Part shown: piece by piece, positions 48,730-57,286 of the stretch
Layout: the number at the start of each line of letters is the position of its first letter
Position numbering within the stretch: position 1 is the stretch's first letter
NCBI GenBank assembly: GCA_009995455.1
Contig: JAACPJ010000002.1
Span: forward strand, 186,001 to 250,000
Length of the DNA: 64,000 nucleotides
Direction of reading: 5' to 3'
Origin: a bacterium
GTDB lineage: Bacteria > Patescibacteriota > Gracilibacteria > UBA4473
Made by a program: the position numbers and the translations under genes
Notes under the pieces: model-generated
What the model was told of the DNA's origin: nothing
The model's input: the letters and a program-made list of their open reading frames with translations, nothing else
Database searches by the model: none

Positions 48730-49635
48730 ATGAAGTCTCCCTCTCCGATTGAAGCTTTTAAAAGCTTTATTGAATCTAATAAACTTGAATCTCAGAAGCT
48801 AATTTTAATGGTTTCGGGTGGCGTTGATTCAATGGTGCTTTTAGACATTGCCGCTCAAGTAATTGATAAAAGCAAATTGGCAGTTTTTCACTTAAATCAT
48901 AACGCTCGTGCTGAAGCCAAAGCCGACCAAATTTTTGTACAAAATATTTGTACAAAATATAAAATTCAATTTTACACCGAAACCTTAAGCACCAACTTTC
49001 AAGCCTCAGAACGAAATTGGCGCAACGAAAGGATTAGACTCTCACAACTTGCAGCAGCCGATTTTGCGGCGACACGCATTTTAACAGCTCATCATGCTAC
49101 CGATTTAGTCGAAACGATGATTCATCGTTTAACCAAAGGCGCAGGCGCAGGCGGGCTATCCCCTTTTGATATTTCGACGAAACCTTTTTGGGAAATCTCA
49201 AAGTCTGAGTTAGTTGATTTTGCCAATGAAAATGGAATTGAGTGGCAAGAGGACTGCACAAATTTGAACACAAAATTTGAACGAAATTTAATTCGGGCGG
49301 AAGTTTTACCCGCCTTAAGAAGCATTACGCCTAATCTCGAAGCTGTCTTTGTACGTGAAGCAAAGACCTTTGCCGAACTGCAAAATTTTTTAGAAATGCA
49401 ATTACAAACCCAATTAAGTGAAGCCTTCAAAAAGCATTCACTTGATCTATCTAAATTCAGAGAAACTCACCCGGCCTTGCAGTCTGAATTTTTAAGAACG
49501 ATCGCCCTAAAAACCCCTAGCCAATCTGAGATTGAAGATTGCTTAAAGTGGTTACTTGGAAACCCTGAAGGCAACTCTAAAAAATCTATTGGTGGAACGG
49601 AAGTCAAACTTAAAGAGAATCAGCTTCGCTGGTAG
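48730..49635 (+). CDS. tilS: tRNA(Ile)-lysidine synthase
   Basis: Converts C34 of tRNA-Ile(CAU) to lysidine. PP-loop SGGVDSMVLLDIAAQ (about 29-43), FHLNHNARAEA (about 54-64), TAHHATDLVETMIHRLTKG (about 118-136), and WQEDCTNLNTKFERNLIRAEVLP. 301 aa, a short form lacking much of the C-terminal domain. It follows dut closely and overlaps the convergent 73-aa gene by 26 bases. Confidence 0.94.
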   Translation: MKSPSPIEAFKSFIESNKLESQKLILMVSGGVDSMVLLDIAAQVIDKSKLAVFHLNHNARAEAKADQIFVQNICTKYKIQFYTETLSTNFQASERNWRNERIRLSQLAAADFAATRILTAHHATDLVETMIHRLTKGAGAGGLSPFDISTKPFWEISKSELVDFANENGIEWQEDCTNLNTKFERNLIRAEVLPALRSITPNLEAVFVREAKTFAELQNFLEMQLQTQLSEAFKKHSLDLSKFRETHPALQSEFLRTIALKTPSQSEIEDCLKWLLGNPEGNSKKSIGGTEVKLKENQLRW

Positions 49636-49831
49636 GAGGGCAATTGTCATTTAAATCTTCGGCTAAACAAACCGCTTCAAAAACCTCAGAACGAGTCATA
49701 ACCAAAACCGCTTCAGCTCCATTTTGAGTCATGGTAACTGGCAATTTAGGAGTCTCATCTTGCCAAGTAAGATCTTCTTCAAGAGGATCGGAGGCTCTAA
49801 ATTTTGCTATAATGTCTGGTGAAAATTCCAT
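49610..49831 (-). CDS. Hypothetical 73-aa acidic protein
   Basis: MEFSPDIIAKFRASDPLEED then PVTMTQNGAEAVLVMTRSEV, loosely recalling the Phd/YefM antitoxin pattern (xxVxxNGxxxAVLxSxxE). No toxin gene lies next to it, so a toxin-antitoxin role is not supported. The start has no visible Shine-Dalgarno. Overlap of 26 bases with tilS. Confidence 0.45.
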   Translation of the reverse strand: MEFSPDIIAKFRASDPLEEDLTWQDETPKLPVTMTQNGAEAVLVMTRSEVFEAVCLAEDLNDNCPPTSEADSL

Positions 49832-49863
49832 CTAAAGGTTTTTATTGGAAAGTAAGATAATGT

Positions 49864-49890
49864 CAAAAAAACCCCGCTCGGGCGGGGTTT
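49864..49890 (-). terminator. Terminator of the DoxX gene
   Basis: AAACCCCGC/GCGGGGTTT, nine perfect pairs with a 4-base loop, flanked on the minus strand by T7. It follows the DoxX stop by 25 bases. Confidence 0.9.
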
Positions 49891-49915
49891 AATAGTTAAA
49901 GCTTAAAGTTTTTTA

Positions 49916-50332
49916 TTAATCCCAAGAATTTGATTTTGAAACCGCTAATCGACCGGCTCCAGTAAAAAACAAAGCCACCGCATTTAAAAGAAAGAAGAAT
50001 TGTAACTCAAGGGCGTATCCGCCATTTTGACCGACTGAGAATAGGTCTCCCATATGAACGAGACCAATTGCGACCAACATATTGAAGATAATGATCAACG
50101 CTGCGATTCGGGCTCTAAAACCAATCATCAACATAATTGGAGCGACCACTTCACCAATATACACACCGTAAGCGATAAAAGCCGGCAAACCGGCGCTTGT
50201 CAGCATTCCTTCAATAAAACCAACCCCGCCTAAAATTTTTGCTAAGCCGTGAATGAGCAGCAATCCCCCAAGGGTTAAGCGCATAATTAAAAGCCCGGCT
50301 TCTGGACATCGATGCATGCAAGTCGTTTTCAT
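49916..50332 (-). CDS. DoxX family membrane protein
   Basis: 138 aa with four hydrophobic helices. RLTLGGLLLIHGLAKILGG (about 18-36) and GVYIGEVVAPIMLMIGFRAR (about 56-75) are the DoxX signatures. Relatives occur in redox and membrane-stress settings. N-terminal Cys pair (TCMHRC) is unusual and might bind metal. Own terminator, 27 bases downstream of the aroA-Nudix gene, so the two may be co-transcribed. Confidence 0.9.
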   Translation of the reverse strand: MKTTCMHRCPEAGLLIMRLTLGGLLLIHGLAKILGGVGFIEGMLTSAGLPAFIAYGVYIGEVVAPIMLMIGFRARIAALIIIFNMLVAIGLVHMGDLFSVGQNGGYALELQFFFLLNAVALFFTGAGRLAVSKSNSWD

Positions 50333-50359
50333 GATTTTTATATTAATAACTAAGCCCTA

Positions 50360-52051
50360 CTATAGAAAATCTCGGACGGTATGCCAATATTCGGTTGAAA
50401 AATAACTTTCTAGCTCTTTTTCACTTACCCAGGCAAAGTCCACAATCTCGACTTGGTCGACTTCCACTTCACCTTCAACATAGTCGGCCGCAAAAAATTC
50501 AACCTTAGCGCCGATAATACGGGCATCATGCCGGTCAAAGTTTTTCGGAAAAACGTAGCGATATTCGCCCACGGGTCGTTCCCCTTTTATTTTTACGGTT
50601 AACGATTCTCCACATTCTTCGCGCAGTTCACGTACGGCCGCTTGGCGACCAGTTTCACCTTCATCAACGCCCCCTTGAGGAAATTGCCAAGCGTTGTCTT
50701 TCCGAGGTTTTTTTACAATTAAATATTTTTCATTATTCGTTAAAATCAAGGCACTAACGGGCCGAAGCTGGTTTTCCCAGTCGGCTAAATGCAGCCAAAA
50801 ATCAGGCCAAGTTTTAGCCACACATTCTGGCTCGGTAATTTTTACTCTCGATTTTTGGTGTGGATCAGCGCCTAAATCAATCGCCGCTTTTAAAACGCCA
50901 AAACACATGGCAATCCGATGGTCGTCATAAGAATTTATAGAAACCACGTCTTCCATAACTTTCACTGAATGGCTGCCGACAATTTCTACTTTATTGCCTT
51001 CAACCTTCATATCAACGTTGAGATGAGATAGTTGTTCCATCGCAAAAATACGATCACACTCTTTAACTCTTAAGCTTTCGAGCCCGGTAAATTTTGAACT
51101 ACCGGGGCAAAAAGAGGCTAATACCATCCCAGTCATACTGACGTCTGGCATAGATTCCCAGTTCCAGTCCCCCATCGGTGCTAAATCAAAGTTCGGTTCT
51201 ACTTTCAACTTCGCCCCATTACGAGTAATTTTAGCCCCAGTTTTTTCAATGACTTCTAAAAATTTTTCGTCGCCTTGCAGGGTATTAGTTCCAAAATTCT
51301 CGATACTAATTGGCGCGCCGCGCAACACGCTCCAAGCCAAAGGATAACTCGCTGAACTCATGTCTGACGGAATTTCATACACCGCCGGCGCGTTAAAACC
51401 TGGCTCAATTTTGAAACTCAAAAAATCATCTGAAACTTCAATTTTGGCGCCCCAAATACGCAGTATTTCCACCGTCATTTCAACATAAGGTCGACTGGGA
51501 ATACTGTCGTTAATTTGAATCGAAAGTCCGTGTGGTAAGGCTGGAGCCACTAACATTAATCCAGATAAAAACTGAGAAGAGACTTTGCCAGAAAGCTCTA
51601 CCGTTGGTGTCTTTGCAGCCTGAGACGAATGGCTTTTAAAGTCCGCCGGCAAATAACCTTCATTTTTCAAACACTTAATTTCACCCCCTAAATCTCGAAG
51701 TGCCTTAATTAAATCTTCTTGTGGGCGTTCATGCATTCGATCAACGCCGCTGAGTTTAAATTCTCCTTCAACCACTAAACTTAAAGCGCTTAAAAAGCGG
51801 GCAGCAGTGCCGGCATTGCCAATAAATAGTTCCGCTTGCTTGGCTTTTAAACTTTTGGGAGGCGTTATAAGCAAAACATTTTTACCTTGTCCTTTAATCT
51901 CAACGCCTAAAGTTTTTAATGCCGCTTGCATGTATTTTGAATCATCGGAATCCAATACATTTCTCAGCTCAATTGGTTTATGACTTAAGGCCGCCAGCAG
52001 TAAAGCTCGATTGGTGATTGATTTAGATCCGGGCACATAAACTTTTTTCAT
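50360..52051 (-). CDS. aroA: EPSP synthase (AroA) fused to a C-terminal Nudix hydrolase
   Basis: 563 aa from ATG 52051; an upstream TTG extension is ignored. Residues 1-about 425 are AroA: VPGSKSITNRALLLAALS with the PEP/shikimate-binding Lys, Ser and Arg, GNAGTAARFLSAL, SSQFLSGLMLVAP, RPYVEMT, PDVSMTGMVLASF, RVKECDR and YDDHRIAM. A Nudix domain follows without a gap (SALILTNNEKYLIVKK, AWQFPQGGVDEGE, then AVRELREECGE), complete with GX5EX7REUXEEXGU. The WQFPQGG start recalls RppH-type Nudix enzymes. No frame break joins the two, so it is a true fusion. Confidence 0.9.
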   Translation of the reverse strand: MKKVYVPGSKSITNRALLLAALSHKPIELRNVLDSDDSKYMQAALKTLGVEIKGQGKNVLLITPPKSLKAKQAELFIGNAGTAARFLSALSLVVEGEFKLSGVDRMHERPQEDLIKALRDLGGEIKCLKNEGYLPADFKSHSSQAAKTPTVELSGKVSSQFLSGLMLVAPALPHGLSIQINDSIPSRPYVEMTVEILRIWGAKIEVSDDFLSFKIEPGFNAPAVYEIPSDMSSASYPLAWSVLRGAPISIENFGTNTLQGDEKFLEVIEKTGAKITRNGAKLKVEPNFDLAPMGDWNWESMPDVSMTGMVLASFCPGSSKFTGLESLRVKECDRIFAMEQLSHLNVDMKVEGNKVEIVGSHSVKVMEDVVSINSYDDHRIAMCFGVLKAAIDLGADPHQKSRVKITEPECVAKTWPDFWLHLADWENQLRPVSALILTNNEKYLIVKKPRKDNAWQFPQGGVDEGETGRQAAVRELREECGESLTVKIKGERPVGEYRYVFPKNFDRHDARIIGAKVEFFAADYVEGEVEVDQVEIVDFAWVSEKELESYFSTEYWHTVRDFL

Positions 52052-52079
52052 TTTCACTAATATATCTAAAATTCGCACT

Positions 52080-52736
52080 ATGAACTCTAAATTAATTCTC
52101 GATTTTTTGCGACAATTAGAAGCCAATAATAACAAAGTTTGGTTTGATGAACACCGCGATGAGTACAGCGCGGCTCGTGAAGAATGGCTCGGGTTTACCC
52201 AGAAATTACTGGGCTATTTAGGGGATAAAAATCCTGAGTTTTTTCAAATGCAGCCCTACAAATGTATTTTCAGAATTAATCGTGATGTGCGGTTTAGTAA
52301 AAATAAACATCCTTATAAAAATAACTTTGGCGCTTTTTTTGTCCCAGGCGGCAAAACTTCTGGTAATGCCGGTTATTACGTGCACCTAGAGCCTGGCCGC
52401 TGCGCGATTGCGGGCGGAATGCATAGTCCGGAAAAAGAAAAATTAGATGCAATTCGTGAACGATTACTCCCAGACACCTCAGAATTACCAAGCATCATTA
52501 AGAACAAAAAATTTGTACAGTATTTTAATGATATTGAAAGAAATAATGCGCTCAAAAGACGACCAAATGGATTTGATGAAGACCATCCGCGTATTGATCT
52601 CATTCGCTTAAAAGGATATACTGTATGGAAACCTATCAGCGACGCGCAAACCAACAAACCTGATTTTTTCAAAGTGGTGTGTGATCATTTCGATGCCATG
52701 GGTGACTTTATAAATTGGCTTAATGAAAAAAACTAA
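52080..52736 (+). CDS. DUF2461 family protein
   Basis: 218 aa. LILDFLRQLEANNNKVWFDE, then RINRDVRFSKNKHPYKNNFG and GYYVHLEPGRCAIAGGMHSP, are the DUF2461 (TIGR02453) landmarks. The family has an uncharacterised enzyme-like fold. It is divergent from aroA-Nudix with a 28-base gap, and it overlaps the patatin gene by 14 bases. Confidence 0.9.
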   Translation: MNSKLILDFLRQLEANNNKVWFDEHRDEYSAAREEWLGFTQKLLGYLGDKNPEFFQMQPYKCIFRINRDVRFSKNKHPYKNNFGAFFVPGGKTSGNAGYYVHLEPGRCAIAGGMHSPEKEKLDAIRERLLPDTSELPSIIKNKKFVQYFNDIERNNALKRRPNGFDEDHPRIDLIRLKGYTVWKPISDAQTNKPDFFKVVCDHFDAMGDFINWLNEKN

Positions 52737-53505
52737 ATCAGCACTCGTGCTTTCTGGTGGTGGCGCCTTAGGGCTCGCACATATTGGAGTTTTAAAAAAA
52801 CTTGAAGAAACCTATGAGTTTGATTTTTTAGCGGGCGTTTCTGCTGGAGCAATTGTAGCTGCCGGTATTTCTACTGGCCAAAAAGCTGACGATATTTGGA
52901 AGGCGATTGGTTCCACAAACTTATTTAATTTAGCTTTTGAATTTTCTGGTAAAAATACCGGTCTTATTAAAGGCGATGCCATTTACCAAATTCTTGACGA
53001 AATCTTTGAAGGTAAAACTTTCGAAGACTTAGAAGTGCCTCTTTTTATTGGGACTACTGATTTTTCAACCGGTGAACGAGTAACCCTTTCAAGCGGTAAA
53101 ATTGCCAACGCGGTTCGTGCCTCTCTTTCGGTTCCGGTTATATTCGAACCTTATTTCCACGAAGAAAGTGGCCGGTATTTAGTCGATGGCGGTTTAACGC
53201 AAAATTTCCCACTCGATTTAGCTATTAATCAATACAAGGGTGAGAAAATAATTGGCGTCAATGTCGCTAATGTAAAAGACTTACCTGAAGATTTTCATAC
53301 CGATAAATTCTTTGGACGGAACAAAGACCTGTTTAGAAACCTGCAACGAACCTTTAAAATTTTCTTTCGGAGCCAACAAAATTTTGCGCTTGATGAACGA
53401 GTGCAAATTATTGAACCTGATTTAACCAATTTTTCTTCGGCGACGCTGAGTCGGTCTAAATTTCAAGAAATTCTAGATGCTGGCGAAAACGCCCTAAAAC
53501 TTTAG
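52723..53505 (+). CDS. Patatin-like phospholipase
   Basis: 260 aa. The oxyanion loop SGGGALGLAHIGVLKKLEE (about 9-27), the nucleophile elbow GVSAGAIVAAG (Ser about 40) and the catalytic Asp in VDGGLTQNFPLDLA (about 164-177) form the Ser/Asp dyad. No signal peptide. It may cleave membrane lipids. Its start lies within the end of the DUF2461 gene, so the pair is coupled. Confidence 0.93.
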   Translation: MKKTKSALVLSGGGALGLAHIGVLKKLEETYEFDFLAGVSAGAIVAAGISTGQKADDIWKAIGSTNLFNLAFEFSGKNTGLIKGDAIYQILDEIFEGKTFEDLEVPLFIGTTDFSTGERVTLSSGKIANAVRASLSVPVIFEPYFHEESGRYLVDGGLTQNFPLDLAINQYKGEKIIGVNVANVKDLPEDFHTDKFFGRNKDLFRNLQRTFKIFFRSQQNFALDERVQIIEPDLTNFSSATLSRSKFQEILDAGENALKL

Positions 53506-53544
53506 CACCAGGCCCGATTTGTATTTCTGTGGCTTTGATTCATA

Positions 53545-54231
53545 ATGAAAAAGATGCGATTTGATATTCTAACGCTTTTTCCTGAAGCCTTTACGAGCTT
53601 TAAAGAGACCTCCATTATTGGTCGGGCTATTAATTCAGGCCTGTTAGAGATTAACACTTTTGATATTCGTGATTTCGCTACTAACAAACACCGCAGCGTT
53701 GATGATGTGCCTTATGGCGGTGGAGCCGGCATGGTGATGAGCTGTCAGCCTTTGTTTGACTCTATCACGCATGTAAAAGGTTTAGCAAATGACCGAGCGC
53801 CCGTTATATTTTTTACGCCTCACGGTAAAAATTGGGAACAAACAGAAGCCGAAAATTATGCTAACAATCATTCTGTTAAAAGAGTGATTCTTTTATGCGG
53901 TCATTACGAAGGCATTGATCAACGCATTCGAGATCATCTAGTAGACCAAGAAATTAGTCTTGGTTCGTATGTTTTAACGGGTGGAGAGCTTCCCGCGCAA
54001 ATTTTTATGGATAGTGTTGGGCGTTTAGTCCCAGGTGTGATTGGTAAAGAAGCCAGCCACCAGGAGGAAAGTTTTTCTGAGAGTCTTGGTCGTAATACGG
54101 TTGAATACCCTCATTACACGCGCCCAGACGACTTTAACGGTTGGAAAGTACCTGAAGTCCTGCTCTCGGGTCATCACGCCAATATTGAAAAATGGAGAAA
54201 AGAACAGTGCCAAGATTCCGCCTCAAATTAG
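53545..54231 (+). CDS. trmD: tRNA (guanine-37-N1)-methyltransferase
   Basis: SPOUT methyltransferase of 228 aa. MRFDILTLFPEAF, DIRDFATNKHRSVDDVPYGGGAGM (spanning about 44-67), LCGHYEGIDQRI, and EISLGSYVLTGGELPAQ with the trefoil-knot SAM site are all canonical. It modifies G37 of tRNAs reading CNN and prevents frameshifting. It follows the patatin gene by 39 bases. Confidence 0.96.
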   Translation: MKKMRFDILTLFPEAFTSFKETSIIGRAINSGLLEINTFDIRDFATNKHRSVDDVPYGGGAGMVMSCQPLFDSITHVKGLANDRAPVIFFTPHGKNWEQTEAENYANNHSVKRVILLCGHYEGIDQRIRDHLVDQEISLGSYVLTGGELPAQIFMDSVGRLVPGVIGKEASHQEESFSESLGRNTVEYPHYTRPDDFNGWKVPEVLLSGHHANIEKWRKEQCQDSASN

Positions 54232-54324
54232 AAGTCGTTAGCGCTTATTACGACTTTGTTTTTAGACTTTTATAGGGTTGTATTTTGTGGTTTTTTCGGG
54301 TATAATAAACAGAATTTATTACGC

Positions 54325-55110
54325 ATGAACGAAAAACAACTGCTCGGCAAATTAACGCTCCCAAACGTTTTTGTGAACACCTTAGTCGGGTTTGCTTCTG
54401 GCTTACTGGGAACCATGGTTTTAGGGCTAATTTTATTACTCACCTGGTCTATTGTTGGCGAAGTCTTAGTGCCCACTAACCAACAAACCACCACTGAGTT
54501 TGGTGAGATTTTAAGCCATAAACAAAATACGCACCCACTCTTTCTAAGTGTGGTTATTTGGGGCGTCTTTATGGCGACGTTAGCCGCTAATATTTTACAA
54601 ACATTACTGGTTACTTCTATTGAAGAGCGCTACACCGCTCGAGCCACCTGTTTAACCCAAGTCGCGGTAGGAAATGTGGTTATTTTACTCATTATTATTC
54701 CTGTTTATATTATGGTGAGTAACCAATACGGCGCTAATGGAGTGGCCATTGCTGCCCTGATTCATTGTACTTTAAGTGTTATATTTTCAGCTTTAACGCT
54801 TGAGATTATTAATCTTAAAAAATACATTTTAGTAAGTATGTATGGCGTACTAGTGGGACTAATTTTCTTTTTTCTGAGCTTTATAATTTTTGGAAATAAT
54901 AGCCCGACCATTATGGCCTTTGTAGCACTGCCACTACTGTTAGGCATGATGGCCCTAGGAAAAGGGTTAACCCAGCTCATTTATTTCTGGTTTGCTGATG
55001 CGTATGGCAATGACTTTTTAGATATTGAAAAACGTTTCGGCACTGATTATGGACGCGAAGAAGTCGTTGAAGAAAAAGATGACTTTAGTGAAGAGTTTGG
55101 TGAATTCTAA
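54325..55110 (+). CDS. Multi-spanning membrane protein (YIP1-like)
   Basis: 261 aa from ATG 54325; the frame is open upstream to 54256 but without a fitting start. Five to six hydrophobic helices (about 20-42, 72-95, 110-135, 145-165, 175-195, 205-225), with an acidic tail (EEVVEEKDDFSEEFGEF). The helix pattern resembles YIP1-family proteins. Function unknown. It sits 94 bases after trmD. Confidence 0.65.
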   Translation: MNEKQLLGKLTLPNVFVNTLVGFASGLLGTMVLGLILLLTWSIVGEVLVPTNQQTTTEFGEILSHKQNTHPLFLSVVIWGVFMATLAANILQTLLVTSIEERYTARATCLTQVAVGNVVILLIIIPVYIMVSNQYGANGVAIAALIHCTLSVIFSALTLEIINLKKYILVSMYGVLVGLIFFFLSFIIFGNNSPTIMAFVALPLLLGMMALGKGLTQLIYFWFADAYGNDFLDIEKRFGTDYGREEVVEEKDDFSEEFGEF

Positions 55111-55183
55111 ATTATCGATAGCAAGAGTTGTTTATAGCCCGAAGAATCATTAAAGTAGGAGGTGAATTTTCATCCCCTTTAAA

Positions 55184-55783
55184 ATGATTTCTCAACATCA
55201 TCAGTACGCTGCCGAAGCTTTTGGCGCTTTTTGTATTACTTTGGCGGTTTACGCGACCTTGGTATCGGATTTACCAATTTCTACTCCCGTAGCGGCCGGT
55301 TTAACCCTCGGAATTCTGGTTTATACCATTGGTAAAATTAGTGGCGCTCATGTAAATCCGGCGGTAACAATTGCTTTAGCGTCTCGACAAAAAATTTCTT
55401 TGTTGGATGCTGGGTTTTACATCGTAGCGCAAATTCTGGGAGCACTTGGCGCCATGTTTTTGGGCGGTTGGTTGTTTGGCAGCGCGCCTGAAGTGGTCAT
55501 TAATAATAATATGACGGTGTTCGTAGCCGAAGCCCTTGGCGCCGGTCTACTCGCCTTTGGTGTGGCTACAGCCGTTCGTAACAATGATTACCAAAGTAGT
55601 GGCCTCATTGTAGGAGGAAGTTTGTTTTTAGGAATTACATTGGCTGCTGGAGCCTCAAATGCGATTTTAAATCCAGCGGTAGCGATTGGCTTAGGAGCCG
55701 CTTCCGCCACGCACATCATAGCGCCAATCGTAGGAGCTATTATAGCTGCATGGTTAAATGCTTGGCTTTACGCCGAAGTTTAA
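55184..55783 (+). CDS. MIP-family channel (aquaporin-like) lacking the ar/R arginine
   Basis: 199 aa, short for the family, with about six helices. The first NPA box is intact in GAHVNPAVTIALASRQ (about 54-69). The second is AILNPAVAIGLGAASA; aquaporins normally have NPARxxGP here, with the Arg of the selectivity filter. Here it is Val, so the pore may differ from classical water channels. An AGGAGGTGA Shine-Dalgarno-like box lies 17 bases from the ATG, farther than usual. A terminator follows. Confidence 0.85.
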   Translation: MISQHHQYAAEAFGAFCITLAVYATLVSDLPISTPVAAGLTLGILVYTIGKISGAHVNPAVTIALASRQKISLLDAGFYIVAQILGALGAMFLGGWLFGSAPEVVINNNMTVFVAEALGAGLLAFGVATAVRNNDYQSSGLIVGGSLFLGITLAAGASNAILNPAVAIGLGAASATHIIAPIVGAIIAAWLNAWLYAEV

Positions 55784-55803
55784 AAACTAAACCTTAAATA
55801 CGA

Positions 55804-55842
55804 TTTAAAAAGCGGCTTATCTTCAAGCCGCTTTTTTTAAAG
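55804..55842. terminator. Bidirectional terminator after the MIP gene
   Basis: AAAAAGCGGCTT and AAGCCGCTTTTTTT pair around a 6-base loop with A and T runs on each side. It can serve the + strand MIP gene and the convergent zinc-ribbon gene, whose stop lies inside the tail. Confidence 0.9.
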
Positions 55843-56097
55843 TCTAATGGCGCCTTGATTAATTTTAACAGCCGCATGCCCCGAAACCCGATCCACCGTG
55901 CCAATTCTTTTTTCACAATTAGGACACCTAATTTCAGTTTCCAAAGGGAGTGGTGGTTCATTTGCAAAAAGCTTCAGCGGATCTTCTTTAATACGCCCAA
56001 AATACATTTTTCGCAGCCGACCGCTTCCCCCCTTTAAATACACCGCTAAAAGTTGGCCACATTCACAAATTACCGGGAGCGATTTGAAACGTGTCAT
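55837..56097 (-). CDS. Small zinc-ribbon protein
   Basis: 86 aa with two Cys pairs: CECGQ (Cys 11 and 13) and CPNCEKRIGT (Cys about 58 and 61), the arrangement of a zinc ribbon with an unusual CxC first half. The middle is basic with hydrophobic turns. Unknown function. It faces rpsT with a shared promoter region of about 90 bases. Confidence 0.6.
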   Translation of the reverse strand: MTRFKSLPVICECGQLLAVYLKGGSGRLRKMYFGRIKEDPLKLFANEPPLPLETEIRCPNCEKRIGTVDRVSGHAAVKINQGAIRL

Positions 56098-56140
56098 TTA
56101 CGGTGTGTAGAATATTGGTTTAAAAGAATCGTGCAAAAGC

Positions 56141-56168
56141 TTGACGACACATTTCTTTTGTTTATATT
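56141..56168 (+). promoter_or_regulatory. Promoter for rpsT
   Basis: TTGACG (56141-56146), 16-base spacer, TATATT (56163-56168). The transcript should start about 17 bases before the ATG at 56192. Confidence 0.75.
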
Positions 56169-56191
56169 CGCGCGGCTTAAATTGCCCAAAT

Positions 56192-56512
56192 ATGCCTATT
56201 ATCAAGTCCGCTATCAAACGAGTTAGAGTAGAAGCTCGTCGTCAAAAACGAAATACTATTACTAAAAATCGTTATAAAGAACTGGTTAAAGAGTTCACTG
56301 CTTTAATTGGAAACGGAAAAACCGATGAAGCGGCAAAACTTTTCCCAATCGTTCAAAAGTCTCTCGACATGGCGGTTAAGAAAAACCTTCTTCACAAAAA
56401 TAATGTCGCTCGAAAAAAATCTAGTTTAGCTAAAATGCTTGGTAATAAACCAGCCGCTAACACTGAAACTAAGCCGGCGGCTAAAAAAGCACCAGCAAAA
56501 AAAGAAGCTTAA
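56192..56512 (+). CDS. rpsT: 30S ribosomal protein S20
   Basis: 106 aa from ATG 56192 (MPIIKSAIKRVRVEARRQKR); the 17-residue upstream extension of the frame is rejected because the promoter lies within it. NRYKELVKEF and the AAKLFPIVQKSLDMAVKKNLLHKNNVARKKS block, by position residues about 49-80, are canonical S20. An extra Ala/Lys/Pro tail (AAKKAPAKKEA) extends beyond the usual length of about 86. It has its own promoter and terminator. Confidence 0.93.
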   Translation: MPIIKSAIKRVRVEARRQKRNTITKNRYKELVKEFTALIGNGKTDEAAKLFPIVQKSLDMAVKKNLLHKNNVARKKSSLAKMLGNKPAANTETKPAAKKAPAKKEA

Positions 56513-56536
56513 TTTAAAACTTAAGATCAAATTATT

Positions 56537-56560
56537 AAACCGCCTCAGGGCGGTTTTTTT
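56537..56560 (+). terminator. Terminator of rpsT
   Basis: AAACCGCC-TCA-GGGCGGTTTTTTT: eight pairs including an unusual G step, then T7. Confidence 0.9.
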
Positions 56561-56617
56561 ATATTCAATAAATTCGTTTACTTTGCACTGGTCTAAATTT
56601 AGTTAAATTCATCAACA

Positions 56618-56700
56618 AGCTGAGCGTAAAAGTATGAACTGTTTGAGGCGAAGCCGAGTTTTCATAATTTAGCGAACGAGTTGAATGAATTTCTAAATTT
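56618..56700. repeat. Long imperfect inverted repeat between rpsT and lspA
   Basis: CATCAACAAGCTGAGCG...GTATGAACTGTTTGAGGC and its loosely paired partner GCCGAGTTTTCATAATTTAGCG...GAGTTGAATG fold around GAA. The outer ends are TTCATCAAC and GTTGAATGAA. The remainder of the gap to lspA shows no gene. Confidence 0.4.
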
Positions 56701-56748
56701 AAACACTGCAAAAAAGTTTTTGTCTCTTTTTTGAAAAGTGTGAGTCCT

Positions 56749-57213
56749 CTATCCACTCGTAACCTCATGCCAAATAAGTAACGCCACGCCCACACAAATA
56801 AAACTATCAGCAAAGTTAAAAACCGGGAAATTACCGACACTAATAAAATCGGTAACCGCACCAAGCCACAAACGATCAATCAAATTACCTAAGGCGCCAG
56901 CAATAATTAAAACATAACTCAAACGCATCGTGTAGGCGTAATTATTCACCCATAACTGATACCCGAGCCACAGGCTCACAATTACCGCAATAATACTCGA
57001 TAAACCGCCAGGCACGGGGAGAGAAAAGGCGACTCCTGTGTTCTCGACAAACACAATCTTAAACCAATCAGGTATAACCACGATGGGTAAATCAAACCAC
57101 TCACGAATCGCGTACTTGCTCAATTGATCCAAAATGATTAAGTCTACGATTAAGCCATACCAAAAAATTGGTTTTTGAAATAGGCTGACTGACTGTGTCG
57201 TTTCTTGATTCAT
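56749..57213 (-). CDS. lspA: Prolipoprotein signal peptidase II
   Basis: Cleaves lipoprotein signal peptides. 154 aa with four membrane helices. FVENTGVAFSLPVPGGLS (about 55-72), and the catalytic Asp pair in GNLIDRLWLGAVTDFI (about 109-124) and FPVFNFADSFI (about 127-138). Several predicted lipoproteins in this window (2802, 22559, 26435) are its likely substrates. Confidence 0.96.
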   Translation of the reverse strand: MNQETTQSVSLFQKPIFWYGLIVDLIILDQLSKYAIREWFDLPIVVIPDWFKIVFVENTGVAFSLPVPGGLSSIIAVIVSLWLGYQLWVNNYAYTMRLSYVLIIAGALGNLIDRLWLGAVTDFISVGNFPVFNFADSFICVGVALLIWHEVTSG

Positions 57214-57286
57214 TAACTAAATCATACCTATTTATAAAATTGGTTAAACATTGACTTTTAGGGCTATTTATTCTAAAAAAATATCA

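Noticed and set aside
49610-49831. Phd-like antitoxin
   Set aside because: Similarity is a few residues only and no toxin neighbour exists; kept as a hypothetical protein.
56565-56879. 104-aa minus-strand frame through the hairpin and the end of lspA
   Set aside because: It overlaps the well-supported lspA and derives from the inverted repeat; no family match.
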